A stretch of DNA of 5,775 bases. It comes from a bacterium (GTDB lineage Bacteria; SM23-31; JAUVVT01). The notes beneath the pieces were generated by a model. That model did no database searches and was not told where the DNA came from. It saw only the letters and a list, made by a program, of their open reading frames with translations. Both the position numbers and the translations under genes were made by a program. The stretch spans positions 1-5,775 of the forward strand of contig JAUVVT010000156.1 of NCBI GenBank assembly GCA_030604505.1. The letters are read 5' to 3'. Of this stretch, positions 1 to 5,563 are shown one piece after another (within the stretch, counting starts at the first letter, position 1; every line of letters begins with the position of its first letter).

Positions 1-1
1 A

Positions 2-223
2 AACGTTATACCTATAAATATACCACATATAAAAGAATCTCCTTCTATTATATCATTATATCCTAATAATACTCTAATTAATAAAAATATTCCAATTATA
101 ATTAATACAGAATACCCAATCTATAAGGACGATTTTATAACATGGGCAGCTAAAACTTTCGTGATAAAATCCGGTGATTTAACTGAATTAAAAAATGAAG
201 TATCAAAATTTTTAGATAATTAA
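2..223 (+). CDS. Response-regulator receiver domain, C-terminal part (5' end outside window)
   Basis: An open frame runs in from the left edge and ends at TAA 221-223, giving 73 residues. The second half is a recognisable CheY-like receiver end. It has IPIIINT (beta-4 with the conserved Thr at visible residue 36), then YKDDFITWAAKTFVIKS (beta-5 with the conserved Lys at 56), then DLTELKNEVSKFL (last helix). This end resembles stand-alone receivers of the form INTAY..YKDDF..WAADAYVVKSSDL. No output domain follows, so it is either a single-domain regulator or the end of a larger hybrid protein. The phospho-acceptor strand appears to read VIPINIP where VxDIxMP is expected, placing Pro at the Asp position. 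The stretch from there to beta-4 is about four residues longer than usual, so the gene may be degenerate or a pseudo-receiver. It lies upstream of a terminator, so it is probably a separate unit from the operon. Receiver call firm; functional state uncertain. Confidence 0.72.
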   Translation, partial: NVIPINIPHIKESPSIISLYPNNTLINKNIPIIINTEYPIYKDDFITWAAKTFVIKSGDLTELKNEVSKFLDN

Positions 224-335
224 ACCACTAATCAGTTTATACAATAACTAATTCACGAATATATTTATATTTGTTTATAAGAGTGTGTTATATTTTTTGA
301 AAAATAAATTCTTTTGGAATTAAGTTATTTAAAGT

Positions 336-376
336 AAAAAAGGAGATTTAGTTATTGCTAAAGTCTCCCTTTTTTT
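336..376 (+). terminator. Intrinsic terminator after the receiver gene
   Basis: The left arm AAAAAAGGAGATTTAG (336-351) pairs with the right arm that starts CTAAAG at 358 and runs into CTCCCTTTTTT. The loop is six bases (352-357). Two single-base bulges (G363 and C369) interrupt a stem of about 16 pairs, and the T-run 370-376 forms the tail. The A-run on the left means it could also act on the opposite strand. It separates the receiver gene from the sigma remnant and operon. Confidence 0.72.
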
Positions 377-392
377 ATTAAGAAAGTTTTTC

Positions 393-424
393 TTGTTTTA
401 TGTGTCTAAATATTAGGTTATAAT
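393..424 (+). promoter_or_regulatory. Possible promoter upstream of the sigma remnant and ABC operon
   Basis: A perfect TATAAT lies at 419-424. A TTGTTT at 393-398 could be a -35 box, but the 20-nt spacer is longer than the ideal of about 17. A second TATAAT at 433-438 overlaps the ATG of the sigma remnant. The region follows a terminator and precedes the first ORF of the downstream block, which is the right place for a promoter. In such AT-rich DNA chance matches are common, so this is tentative. Confidence 0.3.
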
Positions 425-436
425 TTAAGAGTTATA

Positions 437-529
437 ATGAATGATTTTGAATTAATAGAAAAAACTAAACAAGGCAGACCGGAATGTTTTAGAGAACTTG
501 TTGATAAAAATATTGAAAAGATATATTAG
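437..529 (+). pseudogene. Truncated ECF-type sigma-70 gene start (copy 1)
   Basis: ATG 437 opens a 30-codon frame ending at TAG 527-529. It encodes MNDFELIEKTKQGRPECF, then RELVDK, then a short divergent tail. The first 24 residues match the start of the sigma-70 remnant at 4872 (NGLEIIKEIKQGRPEYF, KELVDK). This is the extreme N-terminus of sigma region 2. The last residues (NIEKIY, then RF in the next frame) align loosely, without gaps, with YKNMVFRI of the other copy. All of regions 2.2 to 4 are missing. The stop is 25 nt before the start of the ABC ATPase gene, so this short frame would be translated just upstream of it and could act as a leader ORF. I read it as a relic of a sigma gene whose body was lost; a functional leader peptide is the alternative. 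Confidence 0.7.
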
Positions 530-554
530 ATTTTATAAACTTTAGGAGATAGTT

Positions 555-1253
555 ATGTCTTTAATAGAGTTAAAAGGCGTAGATAAAACTTATTTAATGG
601 GTGAAACAAAAGTACATGCTCTGAAAAATGTCCAATTGGAAGTTGATGAGCAATCTTTTACTGCATTTGTGGGACCTTCGGGCAGTGGGAAAACAACCCT
701 TCTTAATTTAATAGGATGCCTCGATAAGCCTTCTAATGGAAGTGTTTTTGTAAATAGAGTTAAAGTAAATGATTTTTCGAATAAGGAAGCTGCTCTTTTT
801 CGTGGAAAGAATATTGGATTTATTTTTCAAACCTTTAATCTTTTGCCGGTTCTGACTGTCTATGAAAATGTGGAGTATCCGCTATTTATGGTACAAAATG
901 TTCCTGAAAAGAAAAGGGATGAAAGAGTTATGAAATATCTTGATGCAGTGGGAATGACCGACCAAAAGGATAAATATCCTTCTGAGATTTCCGGTGGACA
1001 AAATCAGCGTGCTGCCGTTGCCCGCGCATTAGTAACCGATCCTAAACTAGTACTTGCTGATGAGCCAACTGCAAATCTTGACCATGAAAACGCTTTTAAG
1101 ATAATTGAATTGATGAAGCAGATGCAGCGTGATTTGGGAACCACATTTATTTTTTCAACACATGATCCTAAAATTGTCAAAGAGGCGAAGATTATCTTTA
1201 ATTTAGAGGACGGGAAAATTATTAACAAGGAAATTCTGAGTAATGGTAATTAA
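555..1253 (+). CDS. ABC transporter ATPase, LolD/MacB type
   Basis: This 232-residue stand-alone nucleotide-binding subunit is the usual length for the LolD/FtsE/MacB-N class (about 220-235). All ATPase motifs are present: Walker A GPSGSGKT (40-47), Q-loop Gln92 in FQTFNLLP, signature ISGGQNQR (145-152), Walker B LVLADE (165-170) with catalytic Glu170, D-loop ANLD (173-176) and switch His203 in STHD. PTANLD and FQTFNLLP are typical of this subfamily. The signature has Ile for the usual Leu and Asn150 where Gln or Glu is common, both mild changes. It would hydrolyse ATP at the cytoplasmic face of the inner membrane to power the permease encoded 20 nt downstream. Start chosen at ATG 555: AGGAGA at 544-549 lies five bases before it. 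The LolD-like family is clear; the actual cargo is not, so no symbol is given. Confidence 0.96.
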   Translation: MSLIELKGVDKTYLMGETKVHALKNVQLEVDEQSFTAFVGPSGSGKTTLLNLIGCLDKPSNGSVFVNRVKVNDFSNKEAALFRGKNIGFIFQTFNLLPVLTVYENVEYPLFMVQNVPEKKRDERVMKYLDAVGMTDQKDKYPSEISGGQNQRAAVARALVTDPKLVLADEPTANLDHENAFKIIELMKQMQRDLGTTFIFSTHDPKIVKEAKIIFNLEDGKIINKEILSNGN

Positions 1254-1273
1254 TAAAATTATGGAGCATTAAG

Positions 1274-2527
1274 ATGAAAAATATTTATAAGATAGCCATT
1301 AGAAATATATTGCGATATAAAAGACGAAGTTTAATGACTTTTCTTCTAATTATTGTGGGAGTGGTTATGGTAATCGTATTTTCTGGAGTATCTCTGTCAT
1401 TTAAAAATATGATGGTCGGACAAATTACAGATTCTATGCTCGGGCATTTACAGATACATAAAAAAGGTTACCTCAGTTCAATTGACAATATGCCTTTACA
1501 TTTGAATATTAATGAATCCGAGATGAATAATATAGAAAAGCTTTTTGACAATCAAAAGGATGAAATTGAAGCTTATTCTTTGCGTATAAAACTCGGTGCA
1601 ATGTTAAGTAATTTTCAACGGACAACTAACATTCGCCTTACTGCTGTCTATCCTGAAATGGAGAATAAAACCTGTCCAAATTTGATTTCCAGGATAAAAA
1701 ATTTTTCGAAAGAACCAGATAAATTTATACAGCCCGGTGAATTGATTTTGCCTGAAAATTTAGCAAATGGGATGAATTTAAAAGTTGGTAATGAAGTTGT
1801 TTTAGTTGCAACTAATAAGGATGGTTCTGTCAATGGTATAGGATTAGAAATATCCGGAATCATCGAAAGCTTTATCGGACCAACAGGCAGGGATGGTTAT
1901 ATACATATTGATGATGCCAAAAACCTGCTGCGAATTACAGAAAATGAAGTAAATGAAGTTACTATACGATTAAAGAATATAAACAAATTAAATAGAGCGG
2001 AGAAATCATTTGGCAAAGAGCTTGGAAAATTCGTTAACAAGAAAGGGATGCCCGCTTTTGAGCTTCATACATGGACTAATTTATCGCCATTTTCAACAAT
2101 AGCAGCTATTATTGATATTTTAATAATTACTGTAAAGATTGTTCTTATTTCAATTGTTCTTATAAGTATTTTAAATGTTATGATGATGGCTGTCTATGAA
2201 CGAGTGAGGGAAATTGGCACAATGTCGGCTATAGGAACCCTTCCTTCAAAGATATTATGGCTTTTTGTGACAGAGGGATTTTTTCTCGGATTCATCAGTA
2301 CAGTTGTTGGAATTATAATAGGCGTTTTGTCTCTATTCTTTATTAATCTGGCTGAGATTCATTTTTCTTTTGGGCGAATGAAAAACCTTCTTTTAGAAAC
2401 ATCTATTGACTCAGTTGAACTGTTGACAATATTTATTATTGTAATGGTGGTTGCAATAATTTCCAGTTTTCAGCCTGCCTTGAAAGCGTCACGGATGAAT
2501 CCTGTAGATTCTCTAAGACATATTTAG
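1274..2527 (+). CDS. FtsX/LolE-type ABC permease (MacB-like periplasmic domain)
   Basis: This 417-residue inner-membrane subunit has the four-helix MacB/LolCE layout. A basic N-terminus (RNILRYKRRS) leads into TM1 (about 20-41), then a large periplasmic domain (about 43-275), then TM2 (about 276-305), TM3 (about 328-358) and TM4 (about 382-401). Between TM2 and TM3 the segment VYERVREIGTMSAIG (about 307-321) is the conserved FtsX-family cytoplasmic stretch that contacts the ATPase. The end, PALKASRMNPVDSLRHI, is the standard family tail. Only one permease gene is present, so a homodimer is expected, as in MacB or the single-permease LolF systems, rather than a LolC/LolE pair. GGAG at 1263-1266 lies seven bases before ATG 1274. 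In this family ATP hydrolysis drives movement of the periplasmic domain, passing lipoproteins or other hydrophobic cargo to a periplasmic carrier; a LolA-like carrier is the next gene. Confidence 0.94.
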   Translation: MKNIYKIAIRNILRYKRRSLMTFLLIIVGVVMVIVFSGVSLSFKNMMVGQITDSMLGHLQIHKKGYLSSIDNMPLHLNINESEMNNIEKLFDNQKDEIEAYSLRIKLGAMLSNFQRTTNIRLTAVYPEMENKTCPNLISRIKNFSKEPDKFIQPGELILPENLANGMNLKVGNEVVLVATNKDGSVNGIGLEISGIIESFIGPTGRDGYIHIDDAKNLLRITENEVNEVTIRLKNINKLNRAEKSFGKELGKFVNKKGMPAFELHTWTNLSPFSTIAAIIDILIITVKIVLISIVLISILNVMMMAVYERVREIGTMSAIGTLPSKILWLFVTEGFFLGFISTVVGIIIGVLSLFFINLAEIHFSFGRMKNLLLETSIDSVELLTIFIIVMVVAIISSFQPALKASRMNPVDSLRHI

Positions 2528-2533
2528 GAGAAG
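2526..2533 (+). promoter_or_regulatory. Ribosome binding site overlapping the permease stop codon
   Basis: AGGAGAAG begins inside the TAG stop of the permease gene (2525-2527) and sits seven bases before ATG 2541. A ribosome finishing the permease covers this site, so the LolA-like gene is probably translated in step with it. This also fixes the start of the downstream gene. Confidence 0.75.
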
Positions 2534-2540
2534 TAATACA

Positions 2541-3293
2541 ATGAAAAATTATAAAATCTTACTCTTCATCATCTTATTATTTTCGGTGTTTTCTATAGTT
2601 CAATTATTTTCTGCTTCTGATAAAAAAGCAGATGAAATTCTTAAAAAAGCCGATGAGAATTTGATGCCCAGTTCTTTTGAAACATACCGCAAACTCATTA
2701 ACGAAGAGCCTGATGGAAGCAAAAAAGAATACATATTTTACTCGATAAAAAAAGATAGGGATAAAGTAGCAATGCTTTATATTTCTCCTGCCAGTGAGAA
2801 GGGGCGGTCTGCTTTGCGTCTTGGGGATAATATGTGGCTTTACATTCCTAATGTAGGCAGACCAATTCGCATTACAAGCCTTCAGTCGTCAGTAGGAGGT
2901 ATTTTTAGTAATTCCGATATAATGCGTCTCGATTATTCCGAAGAGTACAATGCAAGTATCCTTGAACAAAACGATGAAGAATATGTTCTTGATTTGAAAG
3001 CGAAAACGAGTTATGTTGCTTATGATAAGTTGAAGATGTGGATTAAAAAGAAATCTATAATAGTTACCAAAGTTGAATGTTATGCCGCATCAGGTACTTT
3101 GATAAAGACTTTAGAATTTAAAGAGGTAAAAGATTTTGGTAATGGAATTGTTCGTCCAGCAGTTATTGAAACGACAAGCCCACTATATAAAGGGTATCGC
3201 TCCATAATGATTTTTTCTGGAATTGAACTCAGAGAATTTCCAGATGAGGTATTTACTCTTGATTTTATGCCGCGTTTGTGTGAATTGAGATGA
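2541..3293 (+). CDS. Periplasmic LolA-like protein (outer membrane lipoprotein-sorting family)
   Basis: 250 residues. Residues 1-25 form a signal peptide: Lys-Asn-Tyr-Lys, then a long hydrophobic core, then QLFSA before SDKKA. No lipobox Cys is present, so the mature protein should be soluble in the periplasm. The mature part starts with ADEILKKADENLMP (30-43). It then shows the family core: MLYISPASEKGRSALRLGDNMWLYIPNVGRPIRI (78-111) and a following SDIMRLDYSEEY (125-136). A Trp-Leu-Tyr-Pro strand followed by a Ser-Asp segment is the hallmark of the LolA-like family annotated as outer membrane lipoprotein-sorting protein (PF17131, from memory). Such half-barrel proteins bind acyl chains. Two cysteines (180, 247) remain in the mature chain. 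It would shuttle cargo from the ABC permease to the outer membrane. Its stop overlaps the start of the barrel gene by four bases. Family call strong; cargo unknown, and lipid transport is as likely as lipoprotein sorting. Confidence 0.88.
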   Translation: MKNYKILLFIILLFSVFSIVQLFSASDKKADEILKKADENLMPSSFETYRKLINEEPDGSKKEYIFYSIKKDRDKVAMLYISPASEKGRSALRLGDNMWLYIPNVGRPIRITSLQSSVGGIFSNSDIMRLDYSEEYNASILEQNDEEYVLDLKAKTSYVAYDKLKMWIKKKSIIVTKVECYAASGTLIKTLEFKEVKDFGNGIVRPAVIETTSPLYKGYRSIMIFSGIELREFPDEVFTLDFMPRLCELR

Positions 3294-4558
3294 GATGTTA
3301 TATTTTATTAGTCTTATTTGTTTTTTTTGTGCCTGTTTCTGCACAGGAATATGAATTTGAGATTCCGGAAGAAGAAGAATCAAGAATCGAGTTTAATGGA
3401 AATCTGGATGTTAAATGGGCTATTTTAAATACCCGTGAATCATCACCTTTCTATGAAATACAGTTTTATCAAACCACAGATAACAGTTCGTATCTTTCCC
3501 GATACCGGTTAGATCATTATTTTAACGCAGAATACCGGCGCAAAAAAGTCGATTTTGTGATGAAAACATTTTCTCAATATAAAAAGGATGAACCGATTTC
3601 TTTATCTTTTCATGAATTATACGGAAGTTTGAATCTTTCACCGAAATTGACTTTCGGTATAGGAAAGAAGAGATTCATCTGGGGTAAAGGATATGCATTT
3701 AATCCTGCAGGATATGTTAATACTGAAAAAGACCCCGAAAATCCGGAGCTTGCACTTTCGGGCAAGTCTTCTACTTTTTTTATGTTTAATAAAAGTATAA
3801 ATTCTAATTTTCTAAAAAATTTTTCTTTCTCAAGCATAATACTACCACCCGAGGCAATAATAAATGAAAAATTTGCTCCTTTAGAAGATACGGAGATTGC
3901 TTTAAAAACGTACTTTCTTATTAAGAACACTGACATTGATTTTATGTTTTTTTATGGTAAAAATCAGTTAAGAAGATATGGGTTCGATTTTTCTACAAAT
4001 CTTAAGGAAAACTTCGAAATACATGGCGAATGGAGTTATGCTCAAAATGAAGGAAAGTTTATTATTCAAAAAAACTTGCCTTGGCTGCAGAAAATAGATG
4101 GTTCATCTTTTATTTTTGGGATTCGGTATCTTAACAGGTTCAATATGACTGTGATTGCAGAATATTATCATAATAACAGAGGTTTATCGAAAGAAGAATT
4201 TAATGATTATTATGATTATATAGAGACCACTATTAAAAGCAATAGTTTTAATATAATAAGCCAAGTAAAACAAGATGTGTCCCGCAGATTTATATCAAAA
4301 ACTCTGATGAAGGATTATCTTTATATTATTGTCAGACAGCCTGAACCATTTGGATGGCTGTATTCATCATTTTCTATATTTACGATTTATAATTTGAGCG
4401 ACAATAGTTTTATCCTTTCACCTAGATTTGGGTATGAACCTTTTACAAATTTTGAATTTCTGCTCTGGCCCGCTTTAACATTAGGAGAAAGCAATTCGGA
4501 ATACGGGAGCAGACAGTTTCAAAAGAAAGTGGAATTTTGGATGAGATTTTACTTTTAG
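3290..4558 (+). CDS. Outer-membrane beta-barrel protein partnering the LolA-like carrier
   Basis: 422 residues. Residues 1-18 are a signal peptide (short hydrophobic core ending VSA before QEY) without a lipobox. The mature start is an acidic stretch (QEYEFEIPEEEES, 19-31). From about residue 33 on, alternating aromatic and polar strands with Asn/Asp/Lys turns continue to the end, and the chain closes with FWMRFYF. A terminal Phe on an amphipathic strand is the usual recognition signal for the BAM assembly machinery. The best landmark is FGIGKKRFIWGKGYAFNPAG (122-141) followed by EKDPENPELALSGKS (146-160). It resembles the WGxGxxxNPxD strand-loop of DUF1302-type barrels, although I cannot confirm membership. 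Start at ATG 3290, which overlaps the upstream TGA as ATGA; only a weak GAG precedes it, so translational coupling is likely. It probably receives or inserts the exported cargo at the outer membrane. Specific function unrecognised. Confidence 0.82.
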   Translation: MRCYILLVLFVFFVPVSAQEYEFEIPEEEESRIEFNGNLDVKWAILNTRESSPFYEIQFYQTTDNSSYLSRYRLDHYFNAEYRRKKVDFVMKTFSQYKKDEPISLSFHELYGSLNLSPKLTFGIGKKRFIWGKGYAFNPAGYVNTEKDPENPELALSGKSSTFFMFNKSINSNFLKNFSFSSIILPPEAIINEKFAPLEDTEIALKTYFLIKNTDIDFMFFYGKNQLRRYGFDFSTNLKENFEIHGEWSYAQNEGKFIIQKNLPWLQKIDGSSFIFGIRYLNRFNMTVIAEYYHNNRGLSKEEFNDYYDYIETTIKSNSFNIISQVKQDVSRRFISKTLMKDYLYIIVRQPEPFGWLYSSFSIFTIYNLSDNSFILSPRFGYEPFTNFEFLLWPALTLGESNSEYGSRQFQKKVEFWMRFYF

Positions 4559-4562
4559 TGTT

Positions 4563-4592
4563 TTACTTTCTGCTGGAAAATAAGTAATTTTT
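4563..4592 (+). terminator. Weak candidate terminator of the ABC operon
   Basis: TTACTT (4563-4568) can pair with AAGTAA (4582-4587), and TTTTT (4588-4592) follows at once. Extra pairing of TTTC with GAAA inside the loop is possible. The stem is short and poor in G+C, so efficiency would be low. It is listed because it lies just after the last operon gene and has the right layout. Confidence 0.3.
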
Positions 4593-4709
4593 GAAAAAAG
4601 AATACATTTAAAATAATGCATATCAGAAAAACTTGCCAATGCTTGTGCTGTAACCAATAGGCAGAATAGATAAATAAAAAGTGTGTTAGTAACAACACTG
4701 ACATACAGT

Positions 4710-4732
4710 TTATTATTAGTTTCTAATAATAA
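4710..4732. repeat. AT-rich perfect hairpin
   Basis: TTATTATTAG (4710-4719) and CTAATAATAA (4723-4732) are perfect inverse copies around a TTT loop. No T-run follows, so it is not a standard terminator. With only A/T-rich pairs it could be chance in such DNA, a transcript-end stabiliser or a protein site. Confidence 0.4.
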
Positions 4733-4762
4733 CAGAACGTTGGTAAAAATCGAATAATATAA

Positions 4763-4795
4763 CCGCGAATTACACGCACTTCGTGTAATTCGTGG
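4763..4795. repeat. Long palindrome, REP-like hairpin
   Basis: CCGCGAATTACACG (4763-4776) pairs with CGTGTAATTCGTGG (4782-4795) across a five-base loop, CACTT. All 14 pairs form, with one G-T wobble. It is far richer in G+C at its ends than the surrounding DNA. No T-run follows, which argues against a simple terminator. Stand-alone intergenic palindromes like this are commonly dispersed repeats (REP elements), but this window shows only one copy. Confidence 0.6.
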
Positions 4796-4871
4796 CTTCT
4801 TTAAAAAGTAATAACATTTATATAAATAAGAACAAATTTGCCAAAGTTCTGGTTATGATTCAAGAGTAATA

Positions 4872-5263
4872 ATGAATGGTCTTGAAATAATAAAAGAAAT
4901 TAAACAAGGCAGACCGGAATATTTTAAGGAACTTGTCGATAAATACAAGAATATGGTGTTCAGGATTTGCTTTGGATTTGTGAAAAACAAAGAAGATGCG
5001 GAAGATATTACTCAGGATGTTTTTTTTACAATTTATAAAAATATAAAAGGTTTTAAAATTTGAATCTAAAATCTCCACCTGGATTTACAGAATTGCCATA
5101 AATCGGTCATTGAACCATAAGAAAGAGGAAATTATCGAGAATGTTTGGTAAAATTAGTCTAAAAGAGGAGAGTGAAGGTGAAGAGGCTACAAAGGAAATG
5201 ATAGCTCAAGCTACTACCAACAAATTACCACTTGAGCACTTGTTTTTTGTGTCAATATATTGA
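4872..5263 (+). pseudogene. Frameshifted, truncated ECF-type RNA polymerase sigma-70 gene (copy 2)
   Basis: ATG 4872 opens a 63-codon frame that is clear sigma-70 region 2: RPEYFKELVDKYKNMVFRIC, then KNKEDAEDITQDVF (the region 2.2 RNA polymerase core-binding helix) and YKNIKGFK, ending at TGA 5061-5063. Homology continues at once in the +1 frame from 5059: FESKISTWIYRIAINRSLNH (regions 2.3-2.4), ending at TAA 5149-5151. From 5141 a third frame gives an acidic linker (EESEGEEATKE) and then IAQATTNKLPLEHLFF, which resembles the start of region 4 (AQAIxKLPxxxRxVFVL). It ends at TGA 5261-5263. The helix-turn-helix of region 4 is absent, so the gene is broken even if one or both shifts are sequencing errors in A/T runs. 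Twenty-three bases after its end comes the tRNA half, so its 3' part was probably lost at that junction. Confidence 0.85.
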
Positions 5264-5285
5264 GCTGACTCATTGATTTTATTAG

Positions 5286-5334
5286 TGGAGCTGATCGGTA
5301 TCGAACCGACGACCTCTTGTCTGCCAGACAGGTG
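5286..5334 (-). tRNA. tRNA-Ala(GGC) 3' half, partial
   Basis: Read on the - strand, positions 5334 to 5286 give an anticodon arm CCTGT-CTGGCAG-ACAAG (U33, anticodon GGC, A37) and a variable loop AGGTC. The T-arm follows as GTCGG-TTCGATA-CCGAT, then the acceptor strand CAGCTCC and discriminator A. The order and spacing are exactly those of the second half of a tRNA, and the GGC anticodon and acceptor end resemble tRNA-Ala(GGC). CCA is not encoded. The 5' acceptor strand and D-arm are absent: upstream on the - strand the DNA changes to unrelated AT-rich sequence. One pair of the anticodon stem is also broken (C28 opposite A42). It cannot be a working tRNA. It is best read as an attachment-site copy or rearrangement scar. 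Confidence 0.82.
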
Positions 5335-5563
5335 ACGGTAATTTTTAATTAACTTTGTAACTCTATAATAAACAACTTAACTGCGTGTGGCTGCTGTATT
5401 TAAATCGCTTAATTTTATTCTCAAAATCTTCACCATTCTCACCAAAAGTGGCAAGAATTGGCAAGGTGGGAAAAACACTTGATAAAATTAGATTTATCTT
5501 TTAATATTAAATGCGAAGTGTCCAAAATGTTTTGAAGACATACTTCTGGGACTATCTTTTTAT
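5335..5563. other. Apparently non-coding stretch between the tRNA half and the right-edge gene
   Basis: I find no supported gene in these 229 bases. A short repeated word (TGGCAAG at 5447 and 5457) and a start-less 45-codon open frame on the - strand (5363-5500) are the only structure seen. If the tRNA half is an attachment site, this could be worn-down mobile-element DNA, but no integrase motif is visible. Confidence 0.4.

Larger units (their letters stand above)
4559..4871. other. Non-coding region between the operon and the second sigma remnant
   Basis: No convincing ORF is seen in these 313 bases on either strand. The stretch holds a weak terminator candidate just after the barrel gene, an AT-rich hairpin (4710-4732), a strong palindrome (4763-4795) and, from 4851, the leader shared with the first sigma remnant. 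The rest is AT-rich sequence in which I see no further signal. Confidence 0.6.

Noticed and set aside
271..294. TTGTTT and TATATT as a promoter before the terminator
   Set aside because: The spacer is only 12 bases and a terminator follows without any gene in between.
1004..1228. 74-codon - strand open frame inside the ATPase gene
   Set aside because: It lies wholly opposite a well-supported ABC ATPase and shows no family features; a shadow frame.
1648..1863. 71-codon - strand open frame inside the permease gene
   Set aside because: Opposite a clear FtsX-type permease; composition typical of an antisense shadow.
3610..3936. 108-codon - strand open frame inside the barrel gene
   Set aside because: The + strand frame has a signal peptide, strand pattern and terminal Phe; the - strand frame has none of these and no ribosome site.
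4683..4698. GTGTT / AACAC short inverted repeat
   Set aside because: Only five pairs with no T-run; expected by chance.
5286..5334. 3' end of a tmRNA instead of a tRNA
   Set aside because: tmRNA ends share the Ala acceptor but lack a proper anticodon arm. Here a seven-base loop with U33, GGC and A37 and a correct variable loop is present.
5363..5500. 45-codon - strand open frame ending ahead of the tRNA half, considered as an integrase remnant
   Set aside because: It has no start codon and no R-H-R-Y type motif of tyrosine recombinases; the open length is within chance.
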